Assembly: GCF_025847205.1 (NCBI RefSeq)
Contig: NZ_JAOYTH010000002.1
Coordinates: forward strand, 372,001 to 436,000
Length of the DNA: 64,000 bases
Origin: Pararhizobium sp. YC-54
Lineage (GTDB): Bacteria; Pseudomonadota; Alphaproteobacteria; Rhizobiales; Rhizobiaceae
Direction of reading: 5' to 3'
This document shows, piece by piece, positions 42,164-52,451 of the stretch; within the stretch, counting starts at the first letter, position 1; the number at the start of each line of letters is the position of its first letter. A program made the position numbers and the translations under genes. The notes beneath the pieces were generated by a model, which was not told the DNA's origin, ran no database searches, and worked only from the letters and a program-made list of their open reading frames with translations.

Positions 42164-43573
42164 TCAGCCGGAACGCGCCGGGAAAACCATGCTGGCGGTC
42201 AAACCCCGATTGTTTTCTGCGTCAGGAACCGTGTCGCTCAGTTCGAGAGAGCCCTGATGCATCTCCATCACCGCCTCGACCAGCGATAGCCCCAGCCCGG
42301 TTCCCGGCTTGCTGCGGCTTTCGTCCAGCCGCACGAAACGCTCCACCACGTCATCGCGCCGATCGGCAGGCACACCCGGACCATGATCCGCCACCGACAG
42401 GACGATGGCGCCGTCCCGTCTTGCAAGGCTGACCTTGATCAGAGGATTTGCGCCGCCATCGGAATATTTGATGGCATTGTCGATCAGATTGCCCAGCGCC
42501 TGCCCGATCAGTTCCCGATTGCCGGAAACGTGAATATCGGCGGGCACATCGGCCTCCAGTTTCAGCGCCTGCTCGTCGGCCACCGGCTCATAGAGTTCAA
42601 CGCAGTCGGCGACGCTTTGCGAAAGGTTGACATCGCTCATCTCCGCGGCCGCGGCCCCGGCTTCGACACGGGAGATCATCAGCAGTGCATTGAATGTGCG
42701 GATCAACTGGTCGGATTCGCCGATGATCTCTTCCAGCGAAGCCCGATAACCGGAATTGGTTGCCTTATGCGCCAGCGCGGCCTCGGCCTTGTTGCGCAGA
42801 CGCGTCAGCGGCGTCTTCAGATCGTGGGCAATATTATCGGAAACCTGCCGCAGACCTTCGTTCAGCTTCTCGATCCGCCCAAGCATGGCATTGAGCGATT
42901 CCGACAACCGGTCGAATTCGTCGCCGGAACCGCTCATCGGCAACCGCTGGGAGAGGTCGCCCGCCATGATCCGCGTGCTGGCGTCCGACATCCGGTCGAT
43001 GCGTTTCAGCGCATTGCGGCCGATGGCAAACCAGATGATCAGCGCGCCAATGCCCATGATACCAAGCGCGACCACAAGAGCCTGCCGCACCAGCACCCGA
43101 AACTTTTCCGGCTCCTGCAGGTCGCGGCCAACCAGAATGCGCAGGCCGTTATCAAGCACCAGCACATGCGCCAATGCCACGTGGGTCTCCTTGCGGCTTT
43201 CGTCGGTATAGCGCTGATAGCGGAATGCCTCGCCCGTCCAGCCTTCCTTATCCAGAAGGCCCGGCTGCAGCGAGGCGACATTGCCGGCCAAAATCTCGCC
43301 GGTCGGTCCGGCAATGACATAAAGATTGGCGCCCGGCTGCCGCGCCCGCCGCTCCAGGGTCCGCAGCAATCCGTTGACACCGGCGCGGGCGTAGATCTCT
43401 TCAACCTGCGCTACTTCCGCCGTGACCGCATCCTTCGTCTGCTGCTCCAGCAGCCGCTGCGACATGGCGGTGACGTAGAAGACCAGAAACGCGGCGCACA
43501 GCGAAAAGAGCAGGAGATAGAGCGCCGAGAGGCGAACGGCTGTGGTGCGGAAGAGGACGCGCAACCTGCTCAT
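42164..43573 (-). CDS. Membrane sensor histidine kinase
   Basis: A 469-residue kinase with two membrane helices (LSALYLLLFSLCAAFLVFYV and VVALGIMGIGALIIWFAI), a periplasmic domain of about 130 residues, HAMP (RIDRMSDASTRIMAGDLSQRLP), H-box DNIAHDLKTPLTRLRNKAEA and an intact ATPase domain (NLIDNAIKYSDGG, DHGPGVP, GTGLGLSLV). Its ATG overlaps the stop of the response regulator by four bases, so the two are a cognate pair. Its position beside degP suggests an envelope-stress sensor. Confidence 0.9.
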   Translation of the reverse strand: MSRLRVLFRTTAVRLSALYLLLFSLCAAFLVFYVTAMSQRLLEQQTKDAVTAEVAQVEEIYARAGVNGLLRTLERRARQPGANLYVIAGPTGEILAGNVASLQPGLLDKEGWTGEAFRYQRYTDESRKETHVALAHVLVLDNGLRILVGRDLQEPEKFRVLVRQALVVALGIMGIGALIIWFAIGRNALKRIDRMSDASTRIMAGDLSQRLPMSGSGDEFDRLSESLNAMLGRIEKLNEGLRQVSDNIAHDLKTPLTRLRNKAEAALAHKATNSGYRASLEEIIGESDQLIRTFNALLMISRVEAGAAAAEMSDVNLSQSVADCVELYEPVADEQALKLEADVPADIHVSGNRELIGQALGNLIDNAIKYSDGGANPLIKVSLARRDGAIVLSVADHGPGVPADRRDDVVERFVRLDESRSKPGTGLGLSLVEAVMEMHQGSLELSDTVPDAENNRGLTASMVFPARSG

Positions 43574-44259
43574 GCGTCCGTGCGCCCGTCTTCCTTGATC
43601 ATGTAGCCTGCACCGCGCACGGTACGCAGCAACGGTTGGTCGAAGTCTTTCTCGATCTTGGAACGCAGCCGCGACACATGCACGTCGATAACGTTGGTCT
43701 GCGGATCGAAATGATAGTCCCAGACATTTTCCAGGAGCATGGTACGCGTCACCACCTGCCCCGCATTCTTCATCAGGTATTCAAGCAGCCGGAATTCGCG
43801 GGGCTGCAGCAAAAGTTCGCGCCCTTGGCGGCGCACCGTATGCGACAGCCGGTCCAGCTCCAGATCGCCGACACGATAGACCATGTCCTGTTCGGGAGCC
43901 CCTTTGCGGCGGCCGAGCACTTCGACGCGCGCCAGAAGCTCGTTGAAGGCGTAGGGCTTGGGCAGATAATCGTCGCCACCGGCGCGCAATCCCGTGACCC
44001 GGTCATCGACCTGGCCGAGTGCGGAAAGAATAAGCACCGGGGTGTGGACGCCCTTGCGGCGCAGTTCCGAGATCACCGACAACCCGTCGCGGCGCGGCAG
44101 CATGCGGTCGATGACAAGCACGTCGTAGCTGTTCTCGCTCGCCATGAACAGGCCGCTTTCGCCATCGCTGGCATGGTCGGAGACGATGCCGGCCTCGCGA
44201 AAGGCCTTGGCCAGATAGGCGGCCGCCTCGAGGTCATCTTCGATAATCAGAATCTTCAT
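43570..44259 (-). CDS. OmpR-family response regulator
   Basis: A 229-residue two-domain regulator. The receiver shows IEDD, the phosphoacceptor in VLVIDRMLPRRDG and the KPYAFNELLAR lysine. The winged helix shows REFRLLEYLMKNAGQVVTR and DVHVSRLRSKIEKDF. ATGs at 44271 and 44259 are both possible; the usual MKILIIEDD start favours 44259. It overlaps the sensor kinase gene and lies 156 bases after degP, its likeliest target. Confidence 0.93.
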   Translation of the reverse strand: MKILIIEDDLEAAAYLAKAFREAGIVSDHASDGESGLFMASENSYDVLVIDRMLPRRDGLSVISELRRKGVHTPVLILSALGQVDDRVTGLRAGGDDYLPKPYAFNELLARVEVLGRRKGAPEQDMVYRVGDLELDRLSHTVRRQGRELLLQPREFRLLEYLMKNAGQVVTRTMLLENVWDYHFDPQTNVIDVHVSRLRSKIEKDFDQPLLRTVRGAGYMIKEDGRTDA

Positions 44260-44414
44260 GCGCGTGACCATAGTACCTGACCCGTATCTTCCACAACCGG
44301 TTTGCCCTTGGGAAATCGCCTGCCCGGTTGCGCAGGCAAGCCGTACCCTGAAACGCGAGACGCCGCGAAACCCTGGGGAAGGTCCGCGGCGCCCGGTTGT
44401 TCAGTGGAACCGGA

Positions 44415-45971
44415 TCAGCCCTGGCTGATCGGCAGTGCCACGAAGCGGCTGGCGTTGTCAGCCTCGATCTGGAACAGCGCCTTGGTGCGTCCGTCCTTCT
44501 TGGCGGCCTCGATAACCTTGAGGATGTCGTCGGCCGACTTGACCTCCTGGTTGTTGACCGAGACGATCTTCTGGCCTTCCTTCAGACCGCGATCGCTGGC
44601 GTCGGAGTCCGGATCGACCGAAGAGATCATCACGCCGTTGCCATCATCCGAAGGGGTCACGGTGACACCGAGATCAGCCAGCGCCTTCTCGCTCGAAGGC
44701 TGCTCTTCCTGCTGCTGCTGGTCGGGCACGGAGGCTTCCTTGGTATCGGCAGGCAAGCTTCCGACTTCGAGCTTGACGCTCTCGGCCTTACCGTCACGCC
44801 ACAGAGCGACGTCGACGCTGGTGCCCGGACGCATCAGGGCAATCTTGCGAGCCAGTTCGCGCGGGCCCTTGATCGTGTCGCCGTTGACGGCAGTGATGAC
44901 ATCGCCCTTCTTGATGCCGGCCTTCTCGCCGGGAGAACCGGCCTGCGGCTCGACGACAAGCGCGCCGCTTGCCTCGGCAAGACCGAGCGATTCAGCCACA
45001 TCCCTGTCAACCGGCTGGATCTGCACACCGAGCCAGCCACGGGATACTTCGCCATCCTTCATCAGATCGGTGACGACATCCTTGGCGACGGACGCGGGAA
45101 TGGCAAACGCGATACCCACATTGCCGCCGGACGGCGAGAAGATTGCGGTGTTGATGCCGACGACTTCGCCGTTGAGGTTGAAGGTCGGACCACCGGAGTT
45201 GCCACGGTTCACCGCCGCATCGACCTGCAGATAGTCGTCATAGGGGCCTGAGCCGATATCACGGCCGCGGGCCGAAATGATGCCCGAAGTAACGGTACCG
45301 CCAAGGCCGAAGGGATTGCCGACGGCCACGACCCAGTCGCCAACGCGAACCTTGCTGTCGTCAGCCCAGTTTACATAAGTGAACTTGCGCTTGTCATCGA
45401 CCTTCAGCACGGCGAGATCGGTGCGGCTGTCCTTGCCGATCAGCTTGGCGTCCAGCTCCGTGCCGTCGTTGAGAATGATGGTGAAGGCGGAACCGTCGGA
45501 AACGACGTGATTGTTGGTGACGAGATAGCCGTCTTCGGAGATGAAGAAGCCGGAGCCCTGCGATGTCGGACGCAGACGGCCCGGCTTGCCGTCGCGCGGT
45601 CCATGGTCACGGTCGGCATGCTTGTCGCCGTTCGGACCGCCGAATTCCTTGAAGAAGCGCTTCAGCGGGTGATCGTCCGGGAGTTCATCGAGGCCACGGC
45701 CGCCGAAATCGAAGCTGAAACCGTTGCTGGCATCCTCGGAAACGGGATTGGCGCGCGACTGCACACGCACGGAAACAACGGCCGGCGAAACGGCGTCGAC
45801 GACATTGGCGAAGCTCGGAACCTGCGGCGCCTCGACCTTGACGGCGGCGGCAAAGGACTGGGTGATGGCGGCAGGGATGCCGGTCGACAGCATGACGGCC
45901 GTCAAGCCTGCAACGGTCGAGGTTTTCAAAACGGTCTTGAGGGAGGGACGCAGTGCGTTTGTCTTAAACAT
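44415..45971 (-). CDS. degP: Periplasmic serine protease DegP/HtrA (Do family)
   Basis: A 518-residue protease and chaperone for misfolded envelope proteins. A signal region precedes the trypsin-like domain with the triad in VTNNHVV (His), RTDLAVL (Asp) and RGNSGGPTF (Ser). Two PDZ domains follow, the first around RGWLGVQIQPV, the second around LADLGVTVTP. A Q/E-rich linker (DQQQQEEQ) separates them. AAAGG is nine bases before the ATG. The neighbouring two-component pair and the cytochrome c maturation genes fit known rhizobial order. Confidence 0.96.
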   Translation of the reverse strand: MFKTNALRPSLKTVLKTSTVAGLTAVMLSTGIPAAITQSFAAAVKVEAPQVPSFANVVDAVSPAVVSVRVQSRANPVSEDASNGFSFDFGGRGLDELPDDHPLKRFFKEFGGPNGDKHADRDHGPRDGKPGRLRPTSQGSGFFISEDGYLVTNNHVVSDGSAFTIILNDGTELDAKLIGKDSRTDLAVLKVDDKRKFTYVNWADDSKVRVGDWVVAVGNPFGLGGTVTSGIISARGRDIGSGPYDDYLQVDAAVNRGNSGGPTFNLNGEVVGINTAIFSPSGGNVGIAFAIPASVAKDVVTDLMKDGEVSRGWLGVQIQPVDRDVAESLGLAEASGALVVEPQAGSPGEKAGIKKGDVITAVNGDTIKGPRELARKIALMRPGTSVDVALWRDGKAESVKLEVGSLPADTKEASVPDQQQQEEQPSSEKALADLGVTVTPSDDGNGVMISSVDPDSDASDRGLKEGQKIVSVNNQEVKSADDILKVIEAAKKDGRTKALFQIEADNASRFVALPISQG

Positions 45972-46097
45972 CCGATTTGCCTTTTCTCTTCATGTACGCT
46001 TGGCTGACTGGAGGAACAGCCGATGAGAAAGGAATAGTCGAACGCACCTTACTGACTTGTGTCCGCAGCATGAACTTTTGGTAATGTTGGGTGGAGT

Positions 46098-46139
46098 GTC
46101 GGTAGTCGGTAGTCGGTAGTCGGTAGTCGGTAGTCGGTA
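46098..46139. repeat. Six-copy GTCGGTA heptamer array
   Basis: Six exact copies of GTCGGTA occupy 46098-46139, between degP and ccmH. The array is perfect, so it is recent or actively maintained. It is of the same seven-base period as the repeats at 14468-14548, but a different sequence. Confidence 0.95.
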
Positions 46140-46179
46140 GAAAAAGGCTCTTCAATCGCCAGAGCTCTGCAACTACTCA

Positions 46180-46641
46180 CTACTCACTTTTCCTCAACAC
46201 AGCATCCAGCCGCGCTTGCTCGTCCGCAGACAGTGCCGTTCCGGTCGCCTTGCCGGTCCTGCGCCGGATCGCAACAAGCATTGCTGCGGCGCCGGCCAGA
46301 AGCAGCACCACCGGAGCGCCCCACAGGATGAGCGTCTTTCCCTCGAAGCGGGGGGTGAGCAGGACGAACTCCCCGTAGCGCGAAACGACATAGGCAATGA
46401 CCGCCTCGTCGCTATCGCCGTTGGTGATCCGCTCGCGCACCAGAAGGCGCAGGTCCTTGGCAAGCTCGGCATTCGAATCGTCGATCGACTGGTTCTGACA
46501 AACCATGCAGCGCAATTGCGCCGACAACGCGCGTGCGCGTGCTTCCTGCGCCGGATCGGCCAGCACCTCATCGGGATTGACGGCAAAAGCCGGCGAGAAC
46601 GACAACAGCAGGAAGACGATAACGAGGAGCCGCCGGATCAT
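46180..46641 (-). CDS. ccmH: Cytochrome c maturation protein CcmH
   Basis: A 153-residue membrane-anchored thiol protein that reduces apocytochrome c for haem attachment. A signal peptide ([16 protein letters not shown]) is followed by the family motif [23 protein letters not shown] with its redox CxxC, and a C-terminal helix ([20 protein letters not shown]). The ATG at 46641 overlaps the ccmF stop by four bases; the longer open frame upstream lies inside ccmF. In rhizobia this is cycL, last gene of cycHJKL. Confidence 0.95.
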   Translation of the reverse strand: MIRRLLVIVFLLLSFSPAFAVNPDEVLADPAQEARARALSAQLRCMVCQNQSIDDSNAELAKDLRLLVRERITNGDSDEAVIAYVVSRYGEFVLLTPRFEGKTLILWGAPVVLLLAGAAAMLVAIRRRTGKATGTALSADEQARLDAVLRKSE

Positions 46642-48626
46642 TGTGCTGGCTCCAGAACCGGTTTCTTCTGCTTTTTGGCCCGTGCCGGAGCACCGACCCT
46701 CAGCCGCCTGTCGCTCAGCGAAACAGCGCCGCCGGCCATCATGAACAGCGTGCCCAGCCAGATGCAGAGGATCATCGGTTTCCACCAGACCCTGACGACG
46801 ACCCCGCCGTCCGCCATGCCGTCACCCAGCGAAATATAGAGCTGGCTGAGCCCGAACGTCCGGATACCAGCCTCGGTGGTCGGCATCTGCCGCGCCGTAT
46901 AGAACCGCTTTGAAGACCAGGCCTCGGCAACATCGACGCCGGCCCGGCTGATGGTGAAATGGCCGGACTCCTCGCTATAGTTCGGCCCGTTGCCCTTGCG
47001 CAGGCCATCGAAGCGCAGCGTGTAGCCGCCTGCGTCCGTGGTCATTCCAGGCTTCATCTCGACAATGTATTCGCTCTCGAACGCGGTGACCGCGACAATG
47101 CCGATCAGCGTCACGCCAAGCCCGATATGGGCCAGCGCCGTGCCGAAAACCGATCGCGGCAGACCGGACACACGCCGCAAGGCGACGGCCCCCGTCACCT
47201 TGCCAAGACCTGAACGCAGGAAAAGCTCCGTCAGCGAACCGGCGATCATGTAGGCACCGAGCGCGATGCCGAACAGCGCCATGACCGGTCCACCATTCTG
47301 CGCGTAGTAAATGGCACTTCCCACCACCAGGCCGAACGCCACCGCGGCAAACAGGCGTTGCCCGGCTCCTAGCAGATCGCCACGTTTCCATGCGAGCAGC
47401 GGGCCGAAGGGCACGGCCAGCAATAGCGGCAGCATCAATAGACCGAAGGTCATGTTGAAGAAGGGCGGACCAACGGAGATTTTCGTACCAGTCAGCGCTT
47501 CCAGCGCCAGCGGATAGAGCGTGCCGATCAGCACGGTTGCGGCAGCCGTCGTCAGGATCAGATTGTTGAGGACCAGCGCGCCCTCGCGCGACATCGGCGC
47601 GAACAGTCCGCCCGCCTTCAGATGCGCGGCACGAAAAGCAAACAGCGACAGTGCGCCGCCGATGAAGAGGATCAGGATGATCAGGATGAAGACGCCGCGG
47701 GTCGGGTCGGTGGCAAAGGCGTGAACCGATGTCAGCACCCCGGAGCGCACGAGGAAGGTGCCGAGCAGCGACATCGAAAACGTCATGATCGCCAGAAGCA
47801 CGGTCCAGATCTTCAGCGCCTCGCGCTTTTCCATCACCAGCGCCGAATGCAACAGCGCCGTTCCGGCAAGCCACGGGATGAAGGACGCGTTCTCGACCGG
47901 ATCCCAGAACCACCAGCCGCCCCAGCCCAGTTCGTAGTAGGCCCAGTAGGAGCCCATCGAAATGCCAGCCGTCAGGCAGGTCCAGGCGGCGAGCGTCCAC
48001 GGCCGCACCCAGCGAGCCCAGGCCGCATCGATACGGCCCTCGATCAGGGCTGCGGCGGCAAACGAGAAGCAGACGGAAAAGCCGACATAGCCGAGGTAGA
48101 GCAGCGGCGGATGGATGGCCAGCCCGATATCCTGCAGCACCGGGTTGAGATCCCGCCCCTCGCCCGGCGCATCCAGCAACCGGTTGAAGGGATTGGACGT
48201 CAAGAGGATGAACAGCGAGAATGCCGCCGCGATCCAGGCCTGAACGGCCAGCACATTGGCTTTCAGGGTCTCCGGCAGATTATCCCCGAATACGGCGACC
48301 AGCGCCGAGAAAAACGTCAGGATCAGCACCCACAAAAGCATCGAGCCTTCGTGATTGCCCCAGACACCGGAGAACTTGTAGATCAGCGGGATCTGCGAGT
48401 GCGAATTCTCCCAGACGTTCTGAACGGAAAAATCGGACGTCACATGGGCGTAGGTGAGAACACCGAACGACAGGGCGACCAGCAGGAACGTCGCCTTGGC
48501 CGCCACGCTGCCGATCTCCATGAGCGCCCGGTCGTTCCGCAGCGCGCCGATAATCGGCAGCACCGCCTGCAGCAGCGATGTGGCAAGCGCCAGAACCAGC
48601 GCATAGTGACCAAGCTCGATGATCAT
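46638..48626 (-). CDS. ccmF: Haem lyase CcmF
   Basis: A 662-residue polytopic protein that attaches haem to apocytochrome c. The tryptophan-rich haem-binding signature reads [18 protein letters not shown]. Other recognisable blocks are [15 protein letters not shown] and [22 protein letters not shown]. About fifteen membrane helices are expected. The gene overlaps ccmE and ccmH by four bases each, indicating tight translational coupling. Rhizobial name cycK. Confidence 0.97.
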   Translation of the reverse strand: MIIELGHYALVLALATSLLQAVLPIIGALRNDRALMEIGSVAAKATFLLVALSFGVLTYAHVTSDFSVQNVWENSHSQIPLIYKFSGVWGNHEGSMLLWVLILTFFSALVAVFGDNLPETLKANVLAVQAWIAAAFSLFILLTSNPFNRLLDAPGEGRDLNPVLQDIGLAIHPPLLYLGYVGFSVCFSFAAAALIEGRIDAAWARWVRPWTLAAWTCLTAGISMGSYWAYYELGWGGWWFWDPVENASFIPWLAGTALLHSALVMEKREALKIWTVLLAIMTFSMSLLGTFLVRSGVLTSVHAFATDPTRGVFILIILILFIGGALSLFAFRAAHLKAGGLFAPMSREGALVLNNLILTTAAATVLIGTLYPLALEALTGTKISVGPPFFNMTFGLLMLPLLLAVPFGPLLAWKRGDLLGAGQRLFAAVAFGLVVGSAIYYAQNGGPVMALFGIALGAYMIAGSLTELFLRSGLGKVTGAVALRRVSGLPRSVFGTALAHIGLGVTLIGIVAVTAFESEYIVEMKPGMTTDAGGYTLRFDGLRKGNGPNYSEESGHFTISRAGVDVAEAWSSKRFYTARQMPTTEAGIRTFGLSQLYISLGDGMADGGVVVRVWWKPMILCIWLGTLFMMAGGAVSLSDRRLRVGAPARAKKQKKPVLEPAQ

Positions 48627-49075
48627 CGGATATTTTCCTTGCCGCCGAGATTGACGCCCTGCGCCTTCAACCGGTCCGCCACGTCCTTGGGCATATAGGT
48701 CTCGTCATGCTTGGCAAGCACGGTGTCGGCAACGAACACCGGGCTCCCCTCCTTGAAACTGCCTTCGGCGACAACACCCTGCCCTTCGCGGAACAGGTCC
48801 GGCAGAATTCCGGTATAGGTCACCGGCACCGTGTCCAGCGTATCGGTGACGCTGAAGGTGATGGTCATGCCTTCGCCGCGCTTGAGCGAACCGTTCTCGA
48901 CCAGACCACCCAGCCGGATGCGCGTGCCCGGCGAAAGCTGCGCCTTGGTAAGATCGCCTGGAACATAGAAATAGGCGATTGCCTGGCTGAACGCGACCAT
49001 CACCAGCAGCACGGCCGCAACGATGAAACCGACCCCGCCGCCAATGATCATCAGACGCTTCTGCTTGCGGGTCAT
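48623..49075 (-). CDS. ccmE: Haem chaperone CcmE
   Basis: A 150-residue periplasmic haem carrier anchored by one N-terminal helix ([20 protein letters not shown]). The haem-binding histidine lies in [26 protein letters not shown] and [21 protein letters not shown] are standard CcmE blocks. Four-base overlaps with ccmI and ccmF. Rhizobial name cycJ. Confidence 0.97.
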   Translation of the reverse strand: MTRKQKRLMIIGGGVGFIVAAVLLVMVAFSQAIAYFYVPGDLTKAQLSPGTRIRLGGLVENGSLKRGEGMTITFSVTDTLDTVPVTYTGILPDLFREGQGVVAEGSFKEGSPVFVADTVLAKHDETYMPKDVADRLKAQGVNLGGKENIR

Positions 49076-50226
49076 TTTACGCCTCCATCGGCCTTCAGCC
49101 CAAGCTCGCCTGCAAGCGCCAGCAATTGCTTGCCCTCGTCGCCATCAGCCGGAAAGGCGGCCAACCCCTGTTTCAGGGCATCCGCTGCCTTGTCCTTCTG
49201 ACCGAGTACGGAATAGGACCGGATGATCCGCATCCATCCCTCGAAATTCTTCGGATCCGCCTTGAGTTTTTCGGCGAGACTGCCGACCATGCCCTCGATC
49301 ATCGCCGTGCGATCGCCGGCACTCATATCCTTGGCCGCCGCGATATCTTCGCCGGTCGGATTGCCCAGCGGTGTTCCAGCCTGCTGCGCCAGGGCTCCCG
49401 GAGCTTCGCCCTTGAGGCCGGCAATATGTTGATTGACCAGCGGCAGCCAGGGGGCGCCTACGGGCGATGTCCGGACGATCTGCTCGAACGCGGCCAGCGC
49501 TTCCGGCGCCTTGCCCTCCTGTTTCAGGGCAAGCGCCAGGTAAAATTGCGCACGTGGATCTCCGGGTTCGATCGCCAGCAATTTCTGCAGCGCGTCGCGC
49601 GCCTCGTTCGTCACCAATCCGCCGGACAGCGCGATCAGGCTTTCGGCATAACCGCCCAGACGCACCGGTGTCGCCCCAAGTATGCGCAGCGCGTTGCGGA
49701 AGGCCACTGCGGCTTGCTCGATCCGGCCGCTGCGATAATAGATCGGCGCCAAAACATCCCATCCGGCACCGTCCTCAGGATTGGCGACCAGTTGCTGTTC
49801 GGCCCGTGCAATGAGGATATTCATGTCGTCGCCCGGATTGGCCAGGCGCGCGGAAAGCGGCGCATCCGGCACATCCGGATTGCCGGTTCGCAAGTAAAGA
49901 CAGAGCCCGACGGCAGGCAGGATGAGGATGACGGCAAGCTGCGCCAACCGGTTGCCGCGCCTTACCGACGAAACCGGCCCGGAGGCCTTCACAGCGTCCG
50001 TCGCGGCCAGGAGGCGGCGGGCCACCTCGGCGCGCGCAAAATCCGCATCCTCGCCGGAAATCAGGCCGTTCTTCTCGTCGCGCTTCAGCTCTTCGAGCTG
50101 GTCGCGATAGACCTCGACGTCATGGGATTGGGGAGCCTCGGCGCCGGCGGCGGTGCGCAGCAGCGGAAGCAGCAGAACAGCGGCAACGGCCGCCGTCAGA
50201 GTGGCAACTAGGATCCAGAACAGCAT
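49072..50226 (-). CDS. ccmI: Cytochrome c maturation protein CcmI
   Basis: A 384-residue apocytochrome c chaperone. The N-terminus carries a membrane helix ([21 protein letters not shown]), then [35 protein letters not shown], which is diagnostic, a second helix, and a periplasmic TPR domain (residues about 130-380). It opens the ccmI-E-F-H operon. Rhizobial name cycH. Confidence 0.93.
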   Translation of the reverse strand: MLFWILVATLTAAVAAVLLLPLLRTAAGAEAPQSHDVEVYRDQLEELKRDEKNGLISGEDADFARAEVARRLLAATDAVKASGPVSSVRRGNRLAQLAVILILPAVGLCLYLRTGNPDVPDAPLSARLANPGDDMNILIARAEQQLVANPEDGAGWDVLAPIYYRSGRIEQAAVAFRNALRILGATPVRLGGYAESLIALSGGLVTNEARDALQKLLAIEPGDPRAQFYLALALKQEGKAPEALAAFEQIVRTSPVGAPWLPLVNQHIAGLKGEAPGALAQQAGTPLGNPTGEDIAAAKDMSAGDRTAMIEGMVGSLAEKLKADPKNFEGWMRIIRSYSVLGQKDKAADALKQGLAAFPADGDEGKQLLALAGELGLKADGGVK

Positions 50227-50322
50227 GTGCGCTCAATTACTATGCGGAGCACGCCATTCCAATCGGAAAACCGGAAATGACGGAAATTTGAGGCGTTTCG
50301 CCGCAACGGTACAATGCGGACG

Positions 50323-50769
50323 TTAGCCCAGCGGCGTCCACGTGCCATCCGCATTGCGGCAGGCGGCGCCCCGAGCGACACTCTCCTGCCCCTTGACCGT
50401 CACCGTATGACTGTATTGGCGGCAGTTCTGCGAACCCACCTGATAGGGTGCCGCCGCAACGACGGAACCGCTGATGGACGATCCCTGCCAGACAACCGGC
50501 TGTCCGCCGCGAGCCGCTTCCAGCGCCCGGTATTCCGCCTCCAGCGCACGCTGACGATCGGCCTTGCTGATCGAAAGCCCGGCTTGACGGCCGATAACGC
50601 CACCCTCAAGCGCTGCGATGTAGGACGCCGACGTCTTTGTCACAACGGCACCAGCTTTGCCGCCATCGCGCGACGTGGTTCCGCAACCGGCGATGATCAA
50701 TGATAAGGCAATCAGGCACGCGGCCGGAGAGGCAGACAGAATGGTCGGGAAACAGGACTGGTTCTTCAT
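50323..50769 (-). CDS. Surface-antigen-like lipoprotein
   Basis: A 148-residue exported protein with the lipobox ALSLIIAGC near residue 29. The mature part includes EGGVIGRQAGLSISKADRQRALEAEYRALE and ends with NCRQYSHTVTVKGQESVARGAACRNADGTW. This C-terminal pattern of paired cysteines is typical of the 17-kDa / RT0821-type surface antigen group. Outer-membrane location is likely. Function not known. It lies between the ccm operon and feuQ on the same strand. Confidence 0.8.
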   Translation of the reverse strand: MKNQSCFPTILSASPAACLIALSLIIAGCGTTSRDGGKAGAVVTKTSASYIAALEGGVIGRQAGLSISKADRQRALEAEYRALEAARGGQPVVWQGSSISGSVVAAAPYQVGSQNCRQYSHTVTVKGQESVARGAACRNADGTWTPLG

Positions 50770-50962
50770 CGTGTCGGACAGCTCTTACGGTTTCCGGTGC
50801 ATCGGCAGATTGGGAGCCCGGCGTCGGGCCGATTCATGGCTCACTATCTTTTTACATTCCCCGCCCGGGCAGGCAACATCGGAGAGGCCGAACCTGCTGC
50901 ATTGCAAAATTTTGCCCGCGATCCTGTCAAAAAAGTCACGCGGCGGCTCAAAACACGTGCCG

Positions 50963-52357
50963 TCATGCCACGGCCGGCAGCACGATCAGCGCGTTGAGCC
51001 CGCCCCGCTCGCCCCGCGATAGCCCGAGAGTGCCTTGATATTCACCGGCAATCTCGCTGACGATCGACAGGCCCAGTCCGGTCCCCGGCTTGCTTTCGTC
51101 CAGCCGCCGGCCCCGTTTGATGGCAACGGCGATCTGCTCCGGCTCCAGGCCGGGGCCGTCGTCATCCACCTCGATGGCGATCCAGTTGCGCCGTCCCGGG
51201 TCTTTTCCCTGAACGCCGTCTGGCGCGATCTGTGCCGTGAGGTGAACCTCTTCGCTGGCATAGCGCGCCGCATTGTCCAGAAGGTTGCCGACCGTTTCCT
51301 CGACATCCTGCTGCTCCATCGCCAGGATCAGCCCGGGGGGCGAGACAGTCAGCAGAAAGGTCTTTTCCGGATGCAGTCTGCGCATGACGCGAACCAGCCG
51401 CTCGAGAACCGGCTCGACCTCTGTGCGGGCGAGAACCGATTCCCGCTGTGCTGCGATCCGTGCCCGGTTGAGATAGGACTGCACCTGCATCTGCATCGCA
51501 TCCGCCTGCGCCTTGACGAGGTCGCCATGCGGCGCCTCGAGCACCCGCGCTTCGTTGATCAAGACGGCCAGCGGCGTCTTCAGCGAATGGGCGAGATTGC
51601 CGACCTGCATGCGGGCACGCTCGATGATGCGCCGGTTGCTGTCGATCAGCGCGTTGACCTCGCTTGCCAGGGGCTGGATTTCGCGCGGGAACTCGCCGTC
51701 CAGCCGCTCGCTTTCACCGCCTCGGATCTTTTCCAGCGACCGCCGTGCCTGATCGAGCGGCCTGAGACCAAAGAGGATGGCCAGAGCGTTCATGCCCAGC
51801 CCCCCGAAACCGAAGATAGCCAGCGCCAGATAGAGATTGCGGTTGAAGTCGTCGATGTCGGCTTCCAGCACATCGCGATTGCCAGCAACCCGGAAGCGGG
51901 CGGTATGCCCCTGGATATCCAGCACGACTTCCGTCTCCGCCACCTCGACCTCGTTGTTGAAGGAATCGACGGTCGTATAGAAACGCTCGTAGCGAATATC
52001 GAAGGGCACTTCATCGACGCTGGCGATCGGCAGTTTGCCCGAACCGAGCGAGGTCGATAGGAGCGGCGGCGTGTTGAATTCGCCGATCGGCTCGACGATC
52101 CAGTACCAGCCGGTCTGCGGCTGGGAGAAGCGCAGATCGCCCAGCTGCGGACTGCCGGCCAGCACCGACTTGTCGTTGACGACGATCGAATTGATGACGT
52201 TGTAGAGCTGGGCGCGCAAAAGATCCTGAAAGCCGCGCTCCGAGCCCTGCCGGTACAGTGTCGAGATCACCACGCCGATCACCACCAGCGCCGCCACCGC
52301 CCAGACGGTGGAAACCAGGAGAACGCGTGCGGTCAGCGATTGCGGGCGCAGCATCAT
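50963..52357 (-). CDS. feuQ: Sensor histidine kinase FeuQ
   Basis: A 464-residue kinase of the PhoQ type. It has two membrane helices (VLLVSTVWAVAALVVIGVVI and YLALAIFGFGGLGMNALAILF), a periplasmic domain of about 150 residues, an atypical H-box NLAHSLKTPLAVLINEARVLE and an ATPase domain (NLLDNAARYA, DDDGPGL, GTGLGLSIV). Synteny with cycHJKL and the upstream feuP and feuN-like genes supports FeuQ, described in Rhizobium leguminosarum and Sinorhizobium meliloti for iron uptake, osmoadaptation and symbiosis. Confidence 0.85.
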   Translation of the reverse strand: MMLRPQSLTARVLLVSTVWAVAALVVIGVVISTLYRQGSERGFQDLLRAQLYNVINSIVVNDKSVLAGSPQLGDLRFSQPQTGWYWIVEPIGEFNTPPLLSTSLGSGKLPIASVDEVPFDIRYERFYTTVDSFNNEVEVAETEVVLDIQGHTARFRVAGNRDVLEADIDDFNRNLYLALAIFGFGGLGMNALAILFGLRPLDQARRSLEKIRGGESERLDGEFPREIQPLASEVNALIDSNRRIIERARMQVGNLAHSLKTPLAVLINEARVLEAPHGDLVKAQADAMQMQVQSYLNRARIAAQRESVLARTEVEPVLERLVRVMRRLHPEKTFLLTVSPPGLILAMEQQDVEETVGNLLDNAARYASEEVHLTAQIAPDGVQGKDPGRRNWIAIEVDDDGPGLEPEQIAVAIKRGRRLDESKPGTGLGLSIVSEIAGEYQGTLGLSRGERGGLNALIVLPAVA

Positions 52358-52451
52358 GGGTATCGCCGAATGGGTTGGCAGGACAACACGGCCGGGCCAT
52401 GTCCGGCATGCGCGGCTGCCCGGTCTTTCCGGTTGAACATGGCGATCCCGC

